Shown: positions 1 through 11,819 of the stretch, in pieces
Numbering within the stretch: the first letter of the stretch is position 1
How the letters are laid out: each line of letters starts with the position of its first letter
DNA from: Spisula solida
Lineage: Eukaryota > Mollusca > Bivalvia > Venerida > Mactridae
Assembly: GCA_947247005.1 (NCBI GenBank)
Contig: OX365952.1
Location: forward strand, 31,808,222-31,872,221
DNA: 64,000 nucleotides
Direction of reading: 5' to 3'
Translations under genes and position numbers: made by a program
Notes under the pieces: model-generated
The model's input: only the letters and a program-made list of their open reading frames with translations
The model's database searches: none
What the model was told of the DNA's origin: nothing

Positions 1-718
1 ACGCGGTCGTCAATCTGTCAGGCTAATAATACAGTGTCATTTTATTAAGACGATATAGACAAATATTGATTCAACCTAAAAGTGGTCGTATATGGGTATA
101 AATTATTATAAATTCGCGTGGGATAATTTTGATTGATTTTACGTATGGACAATGAAATAAAATATGAGCTAATAATCTTACCCCCCCCCCCCCCAAGTAT
201 GCATAACAAGTGTTTTCACCTTTTAAAGGCCACGAATCTGCTTTATAGTGCCGATCAGGTGAATTTGTTCACACTATATAATACACCGAAATAGAATTTT
301 ACCAGATTCCGTAAAACTAAATGTTAACAAAAAGTAAAAACGTGTACAGTATTGTCCAAAGTGATTTTTGTAAAATGTACAAACACCTATTGACTTTTTA
401 TGGTGTTGTGACTTTGACTTAATTTACTAAGTCAATATTATTGGTTTATATTATGGTACTTCATATTTCTTACATTTTGCTTTTTTAAATCAACGATTTA
501 CATTTATTATTCAATATAATGGTGTTATATATCTGGTATGTATGTCGAGCGGGTATAATATGCCGAACAAGCAATATTGGCTCGAAAACAAGTCTTAACC
601 GTACCTGTGCCAAGATCACAATATAATAATAATGCAAAAGTAGTAAAACAAGGTCAGATATATATTCTGCTTTGTTCGATATAGTATGTTTTATAACTAC
701 ATGTATACATACTAGTAT
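1..718. other. intergenic, no gene seen
   Basis: AT-rich sequence with no convincing coding exon. The only marked features are a homopolymer run of C at about 181-194 and the start of the 14-bp array at its right edge. Open frames here are short and one runs through the array, so none is called. Confidence 0.5.
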
Positions 719-846
719 ATAGAGTTCTGAACATAGAGTTCTGAACATAGAGTTCTGAACATAGAGTTCTGAACATAGAGTTCTGAACATAGAGTTCTGA
801 ACATAGAGTTCTGAACATAGAGTTCTGAACATAGAGTTCTGAACAT
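719..846. repeat. 14-bp minisatellite, ~9 units
   Basis: The unit AGAGTTCTGAACAT repeats about nine times head to tail with almost no divergence, then decays into a partial unit. Such uniformity suggests recent expansion or homogenisation. An open frame on the minus strand passes through it and yields a repetitive peptide. That is explained by the period (14 bp cycles through all three frames, none with a stop on that strand) and is not evidence of coding. Confidence 0.95.
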
Positions 847-1829
847 AAGTTCTAGAGGTCGAAAACATAATTTCTAAACAGACGAGGAACATGTATCGCA
901 GTATGGCACTTTTGCGAATAGTTTGCACGTTTAAAACCCTGGCAATACATTCAGGTACCCGTAAAGATGGTGTTAACAAGTAGAAACTCTAATATATCAC
1001 ATTTGTCTAAATAACCGAACATAGCTGCACGTATCAATATGTTCAATAACAGCCATGTGGGCCAGATTTGAATCAAAGCAATTCGGTAACTTGAGAATCT
1101 GTGAAGTATTGTATTTTGATCGACAAGTACCGATTGTTTTGCAGATAGTTTGGTAGCTTAACAAAAAAGTCCATACTGCGATTAATTATGTATTCGCAGT
1201 GCGGGTAACTTAAATAGACTTAATAATCACGATTTTGAAATACTTGCCCGACATAAACAACTTCATGCTGTCCTATATCTGCATGTGGGGTGAGAAGAAC
1301 GTTTAAGAAGGACAAGGCTGACTGCCATTCCAAGTGCTGTTTGGTTATCATGTGTACTTATGATAATGACCATGACTTTGTGTTATTCGCACGTAGTCTT
1401 AAGATTCCGAACTACCCGATTCACATATTTCATATTCATATAACCAAATTGGCGAAATAACATACCCCAGCATATAAATCACAACAAGGGCAATAGCTAG
1501 AAACCGTACAAAACCAAAAAGTTAACAGAAATTCGGACTTGGAAAAGGGCAACTCAACTTAAACAGCCGAGCGTAGATAAACATCTCAATCCACAATTAC
1601 ATGACACAATGTCCAACACTCAACTCAACGAGAAAAGGAACGTGACTGTAGAAATACGAAGTTTCAGCTGTCAAAACGTCGAAAGCCTCCTGTGGGCGCA
1701 GAAACAATTAATTTATCTATCAGAAACGCCATCCATATGTGGGAATATTCTATTCTCAGATCTGAAATCCCTCAACATGTACACATACACTACGAGGTAA
1801 AAACCAGAAACACATTCGTTATGCTAAGG
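847..1829. other. intergenic, no gene seen
   Basis: No coding exon recognised. The segment around 1520-1650 (cacaattacatgacacaatg and surroundings) resembles 3780-3860 (accattacacgacacaatgc and surroundings). The two are probably diverged copies of one dispersed repeat. Confidence 0.4.
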
Positions 1830-2100
1830 TCACATTTGCCCTGCGAGCTCCTTACGAGCTCCGTACGAGTCGATTTTGGCAAACTTGCACGGCCCGTACG
1901 GACACCGAAGACTCGGATTTTCTTAACTCGTACGAGTATCGTACGGATATCGTACGAGAGCATCTCTATAGATCTTTCGTGGTACGTACGAGCTGTGATC
2001 AGACGCTACGAGCATACAAAAACCGTTAGGAATTCAAAAATTGTGAACTCGTACGAGTTGATAAATTCGTACTGATATCGTACGAGCTTTGTGACCGTAG
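1830..2100. repeat. CGTACGAG-rich palindromic block
   Basis: About 270 bp contain repeated copies of CGTACGAG, TCGTACGAG and CTCGTACGAG, often as perfect palindromes such as ACTCGTACGAGT, plus ACGAGCTCCGTACGAG. Spacing is irregular, so this is not a simple tandem array. A related but weaker stretch occurs at about 42025-42160 (CCTACGAG, TCCTACGACG, CATACGATATCAT). This is probably the interior of a diverged transposon. The open frame crossing it is not credible as a gene. Confidence 0.6.
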
Positions 2101-2845
2101 CATTACTGACCCGCTTGACTTCCGGGAAATCCGGATACTCATGCATTTATTTCTAAGATATGTCCGTGACTAAAATAAATTATGATAATGTTTTCACAGT
2201 GCATTATTAAAGTGAGAGGAATTACTCATAAATAAGAGAGAAACAAACGGGTATGATCTAGATGATAAGAATGTCAATACATTGCAATATTTGAACAGAT
2301 TAAGACATGGTTTACTGACAAAATAACCACTTTTCAACTCGATAAAATATTACAACAACGTGTTTGTCAAGTAATGAGGTCACCGTTGTAGCTCAGATAG
2401 CTCATTGGGTAAATAAAAATTTGAGAAACAAATTACATGTATTTGTTCTGCAAACTTACTTTTAGTAATAGTGTTTAAAGTTCTAATTTACTCGATTGTT
2501 GGTTTAATGTTAAATCGATGGTACTTAAATGAATGAACAAACTAAAGGCTTTGCGCTGTGGAGCCAAGGTGGTTTCAGCTGCCGTAGTGTTTGTTAACGG
2601 CACAGGCACACTAAATGCATTGCGCCATGGAGCAAGCGCATGCACTTACTTCCAATGGGTTCGTCTTTCGCCAAAGGGACATCAGGTAAAAGAGACAATG
2701 ATGTGATACAAGCAATCCGGGTGGGATACTCTAGCTCTTTCCTAACATACTGCTAGGCTCTTTAACGTGTCTGGCGTATAGCGCCGATATATTTAAATTA
2801 TCTAAATGGTTGGGAAACACTGAAAAGCGTTTCTAAAGTTTCCAT
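2101..2845. other. intergenic, no gene seen
   Basis: No exon recognised. Around 2388-2415 there is a fragment resembling a tRNA A-box region (GTAGCTCAGATAGCTCATTGG), too incomplete to call a tRNA or SINE. Confidence 0.35.
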
Positions 2846-2849
2846 TGCG

Positions 2850-2925
2850 CCGGCCAAGATCCGAACCAGGGACCTCCGGAATGAGTGTCGAGAGCATTCA
2901 ATTTAACCACTCGGTCAACGTTCCA
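2850..2925 (-). repeat. tRNA-derived SINE head (Ser/Leu-like)
   Basis: Read on the minus strand, a D-arm-like GACCGAGTGGTTAAAT is followed about 35 nt later by a B-box-like CCTGGTTCGGATC, the layout of a type II (Ser or Leu) tRNA. The acceptor stem does not pair cleanly and no anticodon arm with proper geometry is evident. I read it as a tRNA-derived SINE promoter or tRNA pseudogene, not a functional tRNA. Confidence 0.5.
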
Positions 2926-3150
2926 CCCTAGTTCAATATTTCGACTAAATTAAACCCATCAGACATTCATTATATTTAAACAATTATCATTAACAACCGA
3001 TCTACAAAGAAAAACATGTTCGATTTATTAATTATAAGAACCGTTTTCACCGAGTTATAAATTGATATCCCGGCCATTGCAATTAATATCGACATTTAGC
3101 AAATACAAAGGCAAGCAAAACCTACACTGGGTTTAGATAATCTATATCGC

Positions 3151-3359
3151 TGGCTTAGCATTAGAAGGTGCATTTTTGACATCTGTATCTCAAGGCCCTT
3201 CTTATGAGCCTATTTTCATGAAAATCGGAAGTGGTCATGTTGACCAAACTGAAGTTTAAAAAGCTTGTTTTCCATAAGTAAAGAGTAGTTTTCAGACAGT
3301 TTTTTCTTGTTTTCTCAACATATCGATAATGTACTTACGACCTTCTATTTATAAGCCAG
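3151..3359 (+). mobile_element. MITE, CTGGCTTAG family, copy 1
   Basis: The ends are inverted: CTGGCTTAGCATTAGAAGGT on the left and ACCTTCTATTTATAAGCCAG on the right, with ATAT on both outer sides as a possible target duplication. The interior (ATGAAAATCGGAAGTGGTCA, then TTTTCAGACAGTTTTTTCTT) matches a second copy at 58769-59024 through most of its length. Nothing coding is present, so it is a non-autonomous DNA element. Confidence 0.8.
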
Positions 3360-3445
3360 TGATATGTATAGTGGACATATCATGGGTAAGTGAAGGTCAA
3401 TGTTTACGTACCTTCACATTCACATGTTTTTGGAGTCTTCATATT

Positions 3446-3660
3446 ATAATAATAATAATAATAACTTTATTTTCCGATGCTATACCAATTAAGCCTAGGG
3501 GTCATCTAACAAAACAAGCATAAATATATACAAACATTCAAAAGCATCAATAAAATGGCAGACAATACAAAAAGTAAATACTGACATTTAAAAAAGTGTA
3601 TTTAAAGATCCTGATATAATAGGTAAACAGCAATAACTCGAGTGTTTTTAATTTATCTTT
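3446..3660 (-). mobile_element. LINE 3'-end-like fragment with (ATA)n tail
   Basis: An ATAATAATA microsatellite at about 3446-3465 is followed by ACTTTATTTTCCGATGC and AT-rich sequence. Read on the minus strand this looks like a 3' UTR ending in a polyadenylation-like signal and a simple trinucleotide tail, as in several non-LTR retrotransposon clades. Similar tail-like starts occur at about 39300, 46390, 51180 and 55800. There is no coding evidence within the fragment. Confidence 0.4.
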
Positions 3661-3869
3661 GTTAGATTTGCGGATAAGTATGATTGCAGTTTCCAAACAA
3701 TTTCACGATTAAAAGATTATGAAAAATCGGACAGGGAAGGCTGCTTTCAACAGAAACAGCCAGACACAGAAAACAGGAATAAAACAGACCACCATTACAC
3801 GACACAATGCCCGATACATAACTGAACGAGAAAATGAAACTAAAACATACCAAAAAGGACCATAATTAA

Positions 3870-4095
3870 AAGCGGCATTCTTATAGGTCTGTGACGTTGG
3901 CGTTTAAATGTTAGATGTTCATTCAGAAGTGAATTCAAAAACATGAACAACTAACAGACGTGAACTCAGAAGTGATGTCGAAATTGAAAATTTGAATGAA
4001 CAGCTGACATAAGTGAACTTAGAAGTTAATTCAGAAGTGAAGCCAAATGTTCATTCACATTTTCAATTTCGACTTCACTTCTGACGTCTCTTATA
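3870..4095. repeat. hairpin of GAAGTGAA-type repeats
   Basis: Short units of the type CAGAAGTGAATTC and CAGAAGTGAAGTC recur at 3930-4040. The segment 3968-4005 (AGTGATGTCGAAATTGAAAA...) is matched in inverse at 4050-4085 (TTTTCAATTTCGACTTCACT), giving a long imperfect stem. Such a fold is typical of a MITE. No gene is present. Confidence 0.65.
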
Positions 4096-5880
4096 AAAAG
4101 ATTACATCACCATCTGCAGCAAAATGTGCACACTAAAATGTAACAGCTCAAAAATAAGGCCACCTTTTGAACCCTTAAAAAGAGGTCGTGTTAAGTTGAT
4201 ATGAATATTGCGATTAAACAAAGATCAAAACAGAAAAAATACAACAATTTTAAATATTGTGCTCTTGATAGTGAAATGATATTTGTGGATTTTTATTTAT
4301 CAACCAAAATAAATAAGGTACACAAATAATAACGAGTTTCCATACTAATGTTGACTCGACAATATGTTACAGACTGTGACGGCGTACGTGTCCGTATTAG
4401 ACACATATGTCATGATTAATGAATACATTACTGATCGTGAATCTACACTCAAACAATACACAATTAATGTAGTGTATAGATCAGTTATATTCAATATTCT
4501 CACACCTCATTACTTTCAAGTAATTTCAAATCCTTTAATCCAGTTATTTCTACCGAGTGCAAATTTCAGAACACATGGTAAAGGTGAAGCCTTTGTTAAG
4601 TAAAGCTTAAAGGTATCCCCCTCCAATTTTAAAGATCATCAAATTAAGCTCATGAGAAACCTATTTTCTCCCGATTCCTACCCTGAAATACCAGGCACCT
4701 GACTAGACAGGGAGCCATTCGGTAACATTGAATAACTTGCTAGTAGACCTACTTGCTGGTTGCTAATCACCCAGCTATATTAAAACAAACCCTATCGGGA
4801 TTCGTACATTCGATCTCTCGCTCAAGTGACTCAACCCCTCAGCTACAGCATCGGTTTCATATGGTGTCCAGTAAGTTACATAGTCAGATATACATGTATT
4901 GAACTTAATTAACAATGTTTAAACAATTCTCCTTCGTTAAAAGCAACCCTAGCTTGATAACCAGAAGCTCTCGTCTGGTTGACGACCATCGTTAACAATG
5001 ATAAAACTAATGCATAATGATGGACCCCTGTTCTTCTACTGTCAGTCTTTTTTCAACTATGTTCGTCTATTCTGACTTAAAACCATTTCTCATCATTTTT
5101 AGTTATATTTACCTCACCAGTTGTCCTGGATTGTATTTCAAACAGAACAGACTAACAATTCTACATGTACTTTAAGATGTTCAAGGACCGCTATTGCGTG
5201 CTATAGATAATTTCAACATTATAACTGTGCTTGTTTTTGTGTTTGGTATTGCTATTTTGTGTTTATGAATAATTAGACTGTTATTAGTGTAATAAACTGC
5301 CAGGTGTGATTGGTAAGTAAGTTTTCGAAGCCAAATAAATATGAATAGATATAATGATTTCTGAGGTATATCAGCTGGTTGTTTATGGCACAATTTAAGA
5401 ATTTTTTTTCACACAAAAAACATACAAAGAGAAACCTCAAGGACAAACACATCGAAACACAAAAGCATGCAATCATAGACATGGTCAAAGCAAGACTTAG
5501 TGATGAATGTTTTAATTACATAATATAGAGAGCAAAAATTAATGAATAGTATTCCTTGCATTGGCTCAGAGTAGCACTAATGCAAAGGTAAATATCAAAT
5601 TACGATCTAAAACGTCTTAAACATGCAGTTAGACAATGCATTCATTGAGTATGATTGTCTAAGGCAGATGGTTGCTTAATTAAGTTGTAAACTCACACAG
5701 GTTTAGCTTTAAATATATAAAACATATTCAGATTGGATCTGGTAATGAAATAATTAATCGCTATTGATTTATCGTAGTTTGTAAATGACCAAAGGTAAAT
5801 GTATTTCTGATCGCCATTAAATTGTAACTGACACTTACGTTGAAAACTTTTTGACATTAAAGTTATGTACACAACAATAA
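4096..5880. other. intergenic 3' of the GPCR, no gene seen
   Basis: No exon recognised. At about 4795-4850 the minus strand shows a weak tRNA-like pattern (GTAGCTGAGGGGTTGAG, then GATCGAATGTACGAATCCC), probably a SINE remnant. The rest is AT-rich. It may hold a 3' UTR exon of the GPCR, because a strong splice donor directly follows that gene's stop codon, but no acceptor was pinned down. Confidence 0.35.
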
Positions 5881-5883
5881 GTT

Positions 5884-5899
5884 ATGCTCACCTTTATTA
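5884..5899 (-). promoter_or_regulatory. splice donor/AATAAA overlapping GPCR stop
   Basis: On the minus strand the stop codon is followed at once by TAATAAAGGTGAGC. This contains AATAAA and, overlapping it, a consensus donor AAG|GTGAGC eight nucleotides past the stop. Either the hexamer is fortuitous and the 3' UTR is spliced, or it is used as an alternative end. Both are inferences from the sequence. Confidence 0.35.
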
Positions 5900-8524
5900 T
5901 GGTGTTTCTGGCATCAGTCGCTGGTAGCCTTTGTTCTCGTTGAGCAAGGAATTATTTGTCAGTAAATCTCTAGTTGTCTGTGCTTTGTCTCGACGTTTTC
6001 GTCGAGCACTTACGTTCCTAATTCCTGATTGTGCATGGCATACGTCATTAACGTCAAGTTCTGTGCAATGTTCACGCTCTGACTTAGAGTCTGCTTCAGC
6101 AACAATGTATGACGTCAGCTTTTCATGATCACAGTTACCAACGTCAGCATCACTGTCTGACATAGTGTGAATAATCTCTTCTGGAACACTTTTGATTTCT
6201 CGCTTATTATCATTCAACTGGCTATATGCAAAGTTACATAACGCACTTTTTTCATCAATTTGTTGCACAGTGAAATGTCTTTGTACACTACTGTTATTGA
6301 TATTTAGTGAAGAAATTGATTGATTATCATTTAACATTGCATCCATCTTAGTGACGTCGTTGACTGATTTGTTGACGTCATAGTTACTGTCCCAACTTAG
6401 AACACTTTGTCTACCATCTGTATTGCTGTCTACTATTGAGCACTGACTTGATCGTCCAGATTCTGGGTGTTTAGGATACAATGAGTTAACAGCTATACTA
6501 CTTAATGCACCGATAGGAGCCAATCTTGGCGGTGGTCGCGGTGGAATACCTGCAACGGACGTATTGGACGTAATACTCTGAGTATCGAAACTTCTTTCTT
6601 TTCGTTTCTTTTTCTTCCGTTTTGGTAAAGGTGAATCTCGTGTGGAAAGCTTTAAAGAATGTTCCTTTGATTTTGTTGGTACCACATTTTGTTCAGTTTC
6701 ATTTTTATAATGATTTCCGTTTTCAGCATTAAGTCTGCTTTCGTCGCGTTCTCTTTCTACAGTCTCTGATGGAAATTCAGCATTTTCATTGACTGTTTGA
6801 ATTTCCTGGACGTTTGTTGGTCGAGGTGGGCAAATTAGTCCAGTTCCCATTATTTCAGTTTGCAACTTATCATGAGTGTTGTGTAACAATAACTTGTCAC
6901 TCGGTACATGAAAAGTTGTTCTACTTTTATTGCTATTAGTTAAGACAGAGGTACTGAGGTCCAGCCCCGAATCCCCTTCTGACGTAGAGCCCACTGTATG
7001 GTTACAGACTTTCCCGCCTTGGTTAATTGGATGCACAGTGTCACCGTTCACTTTTGGCTCTGATAACGACCGTTTTCTGTCAGTGAGGGTTTCTTTAATA
7101 TGTCTGACAGAAATTGGATGAGAAACTGAGAATGGATCTTGCTCATTTCCAGAATCGTAGTCGCTGGTATCTTCCTCAACATGTACAGTATCACGTAACC
7201 CGATGACGTCACATTTCTTACCTCTAAGCGTTCCATTCTTAGACGATGTTAGCGTTTCGTCTTTATCTTCATCTTCTTCTTCATCGTTTGCAGTTTCATC
7301 TTTCTCAAACGTCTGTATATGAACTCCGTGTTGTGTTGCAAATAGGACCGGAACCTGAAACACTCTATGTTCCCTCGGTGACGTCACGTTATCTTTCTCT
7401 TTCAGTTTCTCTTCTTTTATCTTTCTTTCAAGTTTTAAAGAGTCACTGTCACCTTTTTTGAAAGACTCGTCAATGATTGAATTGTTTTTTCGACATAAAA
7501 TCATATCTTTAAAACATTTCCATAGTTCCTTGCTCCACGTGAAACATGCGATCGGCAACGCCAGTGTGTAACTGAATCGTAACCATAGTAACACGAGGTC
7601 TATGTACCAGACATATCTGAGGTCGTCTTCATCTGCAACGTCATCAAGTTCTAAACTGTTTTTAAATTGGTTGAAATATGACGTCACAACGTGCGGTCCT
7701 TCTAAAACTAACCAAGCGACGCACAATGTAGCGGTAATGTGAGTATGGCGTATTTCTAGTTTGATCCGAGGTTCTTGTGATGTTTCCTCGTTATAATTAT
7801 GTTGAGAGATAATGTTTCGAATCAGAAACCTTTCTTTGTATCCAGTCCGAATAATTTTGATAAAAAATATGATCATTAAAATAAGCGGTGTAAGAAAACA
7901 AAGTAGTGTATTAGCAACGTTGTAGACAATAGAAGAACCATTAGAGATTGCACAATAAACGATGTATGTATTAACACTTGTAGGTACACAACCGATAGCG
8001 ATGGGGACACTAAAGGAGAACGCTTGAACCCACGTAAAGGTGATGACGATTGCAATTCTTGGAGTAGATACCACATGTTCATATTTGTCCTTATATCTCA
8101 TGGCGATCAGTCGGTCAGCCGTACTGATCATGAGTCCAAGAATCGTTACGATACAAATTAGGTTCAAACAAAACGAACTCAGGCGACAAGGAAGTTTCCC
8201 AAAGCTCCATTCGTTTATGACACTAGATGCAAGAAGTACCGACATGTTTAAAACACACTCGCATATATTTATTACAGCCAGGTTTATAATGAATATAAAG
8301 AACGTTATGGAACGAAAACGTTTCGACTGGCACACGGTTATAATAAGGAACAGATTTCCAAAAAATCCAAGAAAAATAAAAACTGCCAGGAAAACAATTC
8401 TCGGGGTCGATGAAGATATCCAACCGTCGGAATCCTGTCCGGATGCTATCATAGCATTTTCTGTCGCGTTGCTTAAAGTCCCGACGGTAGTTGTACTTCC
8501 CGAAACAACTGGCGTGGAAGCCAT
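5897..8524 (-). CDS. orphan rhodopsin-like GPCR, very long C-tail
   Basis: Single-exon seven-transmembrane receptor of 875 aa, counted from the ATG at 8524. The open frame extends three codons further to a GTG, but an in-frame TAA lies just upstream, so the ATG is the credible eukaryotic start. Membrane segments lie near residues 43-65, 74-97, 113-137, 156-178, 198-223, 261-284 and 303-326, with helix 8 at about 331-344. Class A marks kept: GN (N57), Cys113 with ECL2 Cys179/Cys191, Trp165 in TM4, Pro213, Pro277 and Pro324. Changed marks: the TM2 Asp is Asn86, DRY is DRL (137-139), CWxP is LEGP (274-277) and NPxxY is LPIAC (323-327). An N-glycosylation site lies at Asn19. The tail has acidic (411-424), basic (635-644) and Pro-rich (661-670) stretches and a 14-3-3-like RSLSEP (485-490). 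Ligand and subfamily are not recognised. The neighbours are repeats. Confidence 0.93.
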   Translation of the reverse strand: MASTPVVSGSTTTVGTLSNATENAMIASGQDSDGWISSSTPRIVFLAVFIFLGFFGNLFLIITVCQSKRFRSITFFIFIINLAVINICECVLNMSVLLASSVINEWSFGKLPCRLSSFCLNLICIVTILGLMISTADRLIAMRYKDKYEHVVSTPRIAIVITFTWVQAFSFSVPIAIGCVPTSVNTYIVYCAISNGSSIVYNVANTLLCFLTPLILMIIFFIKIIRTGYKERFLIRNIISQHNYNEETSQEPRIKLEIRHTHITATLCVAWLVLEGPHVVTSYFNQFKNSLELDDVADEDDLRYVWYIDLVLLWLRFSYTLALPIACFTWSKELWKCFKDMILCRKNNSIIDESFKKGDSDSLKLERKIKEEKLKEKDNVTSPREHRVFQVPVLFATQHGVHIQTFEKDETANDEEEDEDKDETLTSSKNGTLRGKKCDVIGLRDTVHVEEDTSDYDSGNEQDPFSVSHPISVRHIKETLTDRKRSLSEPKVNGDTVHPINQGGKVCNHTVGSTSEGDSGLDLSTSVLTNSNKSRTTFHVPSDKLLLHNTHDKLQTEIMGTGLICPPRPTNVQEIQTVNENAEFPSETVERERDESRLNAENGNHYKNETEQNVVPTKSKEHSLKLSTRDSPLPKRKKKKRKERSFDTQSITSNTSVAGIPPRPPPRLAPIGALSSIAVNSLYPKHPESGRSSQCSIVDSNTDGRQSVLSWDSNYDVNKSVNDVTKMDAMLNDNQSISSLNINNSSVQRHFTVQQIDEKSALCNFAYSQLNDNKREIKSVPEEIIHTMSDSDADVGNCDHEKLTSYIVAEADSKSEREHCTELDVNDVCHAQSGIRNVSARRKRRDKAQTTRDLLTNNSLLNENKGYQRLMPETP

Positions 8525-9934
8525 TATTTCCACTATGAATGATTATTTTAAAAAACTCTCTTCATAATGTCCATGTGTCGTAACTTACATATTCACAAAA
8601 TCTTACAAGACCTTGTTAATATTACTGTTGTAAGTATTTATATTATTTCTGACACAGAATATCAAATCAACTTATCCGAATGTCTCTTACAATGTATGAA
8701 ATACTTCACATTTTTGTGCTGACACTTCCAACTGTTATCATTCAGTACATATCTTTCAATTATTTACTTGTTCAATCAATAAAATCGGTATAGTATAGAT
8801 CTGTCCGCTCGCTTCACCAAACTACCGTATGGGATACTTATGTCGGCGACTAGTCGGGTATATCAATATTGAATACAACTTGCAGTTTAATCAATATCAT
8901 TTTCTATGTGTATGCACAGGTATTCGGCATGTTGGCTGTGACCCCCACCCCCTGCCAGTGAACCAATCTACAACCCATACAGAGAGCTTAAACATGTTTA
9001 AATAGTGTCCGAACAACATAAAATAACATTTCATTAAATATCTGAAAAATCCCCTTGGTGTCTTATAATTATACTAATCTATGAAATTGGATTTTAAAAA
9101 TGGTTTTAAACTTAAGACTATCTTTTATGTGATCGAATAGGGCGTTTTACGGACATATACAATACAAGATATTGTGTAGTTATCCTAGTTTCGTAGATTT
9201 CTCAATAATAAAGTGACAGCATAATTTATATACGAGTAATTGTTATATGATGCAGATGTCGAAAGTGAGCGTTCACAAAGTTTTAATACACCATCCCAAA
9301 AAGCTCTATACAAAATAAACAATTACGACTGACCAAAGTGAGTTTAATAATATTTGATAGAAAAATGTCGGACTGTGTTTGTATATAATATTGGAGGTGG
9401 TCGCTTTATTCGATTGTCCACTAAATCAGGTTTGAATATATATTATACAGCGTGTTTAAACATACAATATATCACACTAATGGCAGATTACAGATTAAAA
9501 AACTGTTTACAAAACTATTTACAAGCCTTATTATAGGCAAGCCTTTCTATACACGTGTATACATCGTCTATACCTCACATATAAAGCGGCATACGTGACA
9601 GTTCATTATTGATCCCGACGATTATTGTAACGCACTAATCAATAGTTTGGCGAGATATCACAATTCCAACATGGGACCTGTCGAAACCTGCAAATGAAAT
9701 CCTGTATACAGGTATATATATAGTAGATCAATGACACTGTTCACTGAAGTTATATTAGATAAATACGTAACCGCGTATTTGTAACCGCTTTATTTATAGA
9801 ACGGTTCAATCATGGGCAATATAACATGTTTAATCTAAAATATATAATATAGTTTAAGGTATTACACACATATTCAAATAATTTAAAAAATATTCAATAC
9901 TGCAGACTCTTAAATCGTAATTGTAGGGTTAACG

Positions 9935-10450
9935 CATGCTTTTTCGGGCTATAACATCTGCAGAGTCCCGAGGGACGGTTGGTGCACGAGCCCGCCTTTT
10001 ATGTTATAAAGCGAAAAAACATGCGTAAACGCTATTATAGCATACAAAACATCAATTAATGCGTTTGTATTTCAAAATAATGATATTTTGGCGGGAGATT
10101 CTGTGACGACGTCGCGAAAACAAACGTAACGTCATACCAGTTATTGTTATGCACGTCGATTTCCGGTACATGTATCGGCAAATACCAAGAAAACATGGAT
10201 ACTGCGGGTTTGTTTTAATGTATATTTTAATTATTATAGAAAACTAATAAGTACTTATTAGTACTTAGAAATAAAATGGGAATAACTGTTCATATGAAGC
10301 TGTACAACCTTTATAGTCGCCGGTGCGGCCCTGAAATGAGCATACGTAAAACTGGACGTTAACAGCGCGTGAATCTTTATGTTTACGCATGGGTTTCGTC
10401 CCGTTAACGTATGGGCAAAATCACCGTTTTTATGCTATAATGCGCATTTA
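9935..10450. repeat. repeat with GTTTACGCATG/TATAGCATA motifs
   Basis: The left part has AACGCATGCTTTTTCGGGCT facing AAGCGAAAAAACATGCGTAA about 75 bp later, forming an imperfect hairpin. TTTACGCATG and TATGCTATAAT recur at 10380-10440. The layout fits a decayed non-autonomous transposon. The family is unknown and the limits are approximate. Confidence 0.4.
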
Positions 10451-11819
10451 AGGCCAAATTTTCCATCGTTATGTCATTACGAATGTCAATATATCATAAA
10501 TAATGAATGTACACTAAATATTTAAATAAACGGGGTAATCCTTAAGTGCCCCGAAAAAAATATTTAAAAAATTCCTCTCTTGAAGCAAAATAGAGAACTA
10601 TTCCAAACTGGCTTATTGTGCCCGTATTTTTTTTTATCTAACAACAATCTACACAGGAACTACACATTGATTTGTCTTAATTATCGATCTCCGGAATATT
10701 TTTTTCAGTCACCTTAATAACTTTAACTAGTGCATACCTAATACTCACTAAAATCTATATGCATTTGAGGACGTGAATCTAAAATTTAAAAACTTTTACC
10801 GTATACTATATCATACTATACCAAAGCCTATAGTAGAGGAAAATTAAGCGGGATTTATTACGCCCTCCTACGTCACATGGGCACTCCCGAATTACAAAGT
10901 TATATACAAATCATTTCATATTTTCATACTGTCAATGATAAGTAAAATTTTCAAAATAACTCATAGCGTTCTAGAAACGTTACGCTATATAAATTAGGCA
11001 TGACTGAAAATCGAAGAAAATGCATATGTCCAGAACCTGCAGTAAAGAAGCCCCACGGCAAATGTAGAATATAATATTAGGAAAAAAATTTTATTGCAGA
11101 GACCGGGGCGACAGTGTGAAGAAGGCAGGACATGAAATACAACGGAAGGTACATAACATTTCACTTGATCATGAAATATCAATATTCGGAAAATCGCGAT
11201 TTTGTATCAAATTTCAAACCATAGGGCAGGCATAATAATAGACGACGGGAAACGATGATATAGCAATGTATCAATGTACATGTTAGGAATTGAATACTTT
11301 GACGAGTAGGTGTTGTTTATTTATACCCTGATCACATTAATCGGACGAGTAAGCTCTCATGCGAATTAAGAAAAAACTCCTACGCCATATAAACGAATAT
11401 CATTGAGTTCGATGCAATAATACATGCAGTTAAACTCAAGTATAGCTAAGACTATTTGACTTGGCGCTAGGTAATCCTCGTGTGTTTTCATTATTGAACC
11501 GTGCGAATGTTATGATTAGTTAAAATAACAATTATGATCGGACATCGGATAAGCACGGATATTCAAGGACATTATGTTAATTGTGCTTAGCTGTAACGAA
11601 CTAGGCCTGCATGAATGTAATCAATATAAAACTAAACGACAGTTTTAAGTTACTTAAATTCTTCAAGGGAGGGAAGTGCATGTAATCAGAAAACTTTGGA
11701 TGAAGCGGTTATCTCATCTTGTTGCGGCCCACTCTATCGTTATTTGATTATAATTTCGTTAGGATATCTATATGCATACCCATATTTTGCCTTTTATGAC
11801 CTGACCGTTTTAATAGGCA

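Noticed and set aside
719..846. CRISPR array
   Set aside because: Direct repeats without unique spacers in an intron-containing eukaryotic genome; the same applies to the 12-, 42- and 106-bp arrays.
485..979. 164-codon minus-strand frame
   Set aside because: Its centre is the 14-bp minisatellite and its flanks show no domain; a chance frame.
8040..8567. 175-codon plus-strand frame opposite the GPCR
   Set aside because: Lies antisense to the strongly supported receptor frame and has no recognisable domain.
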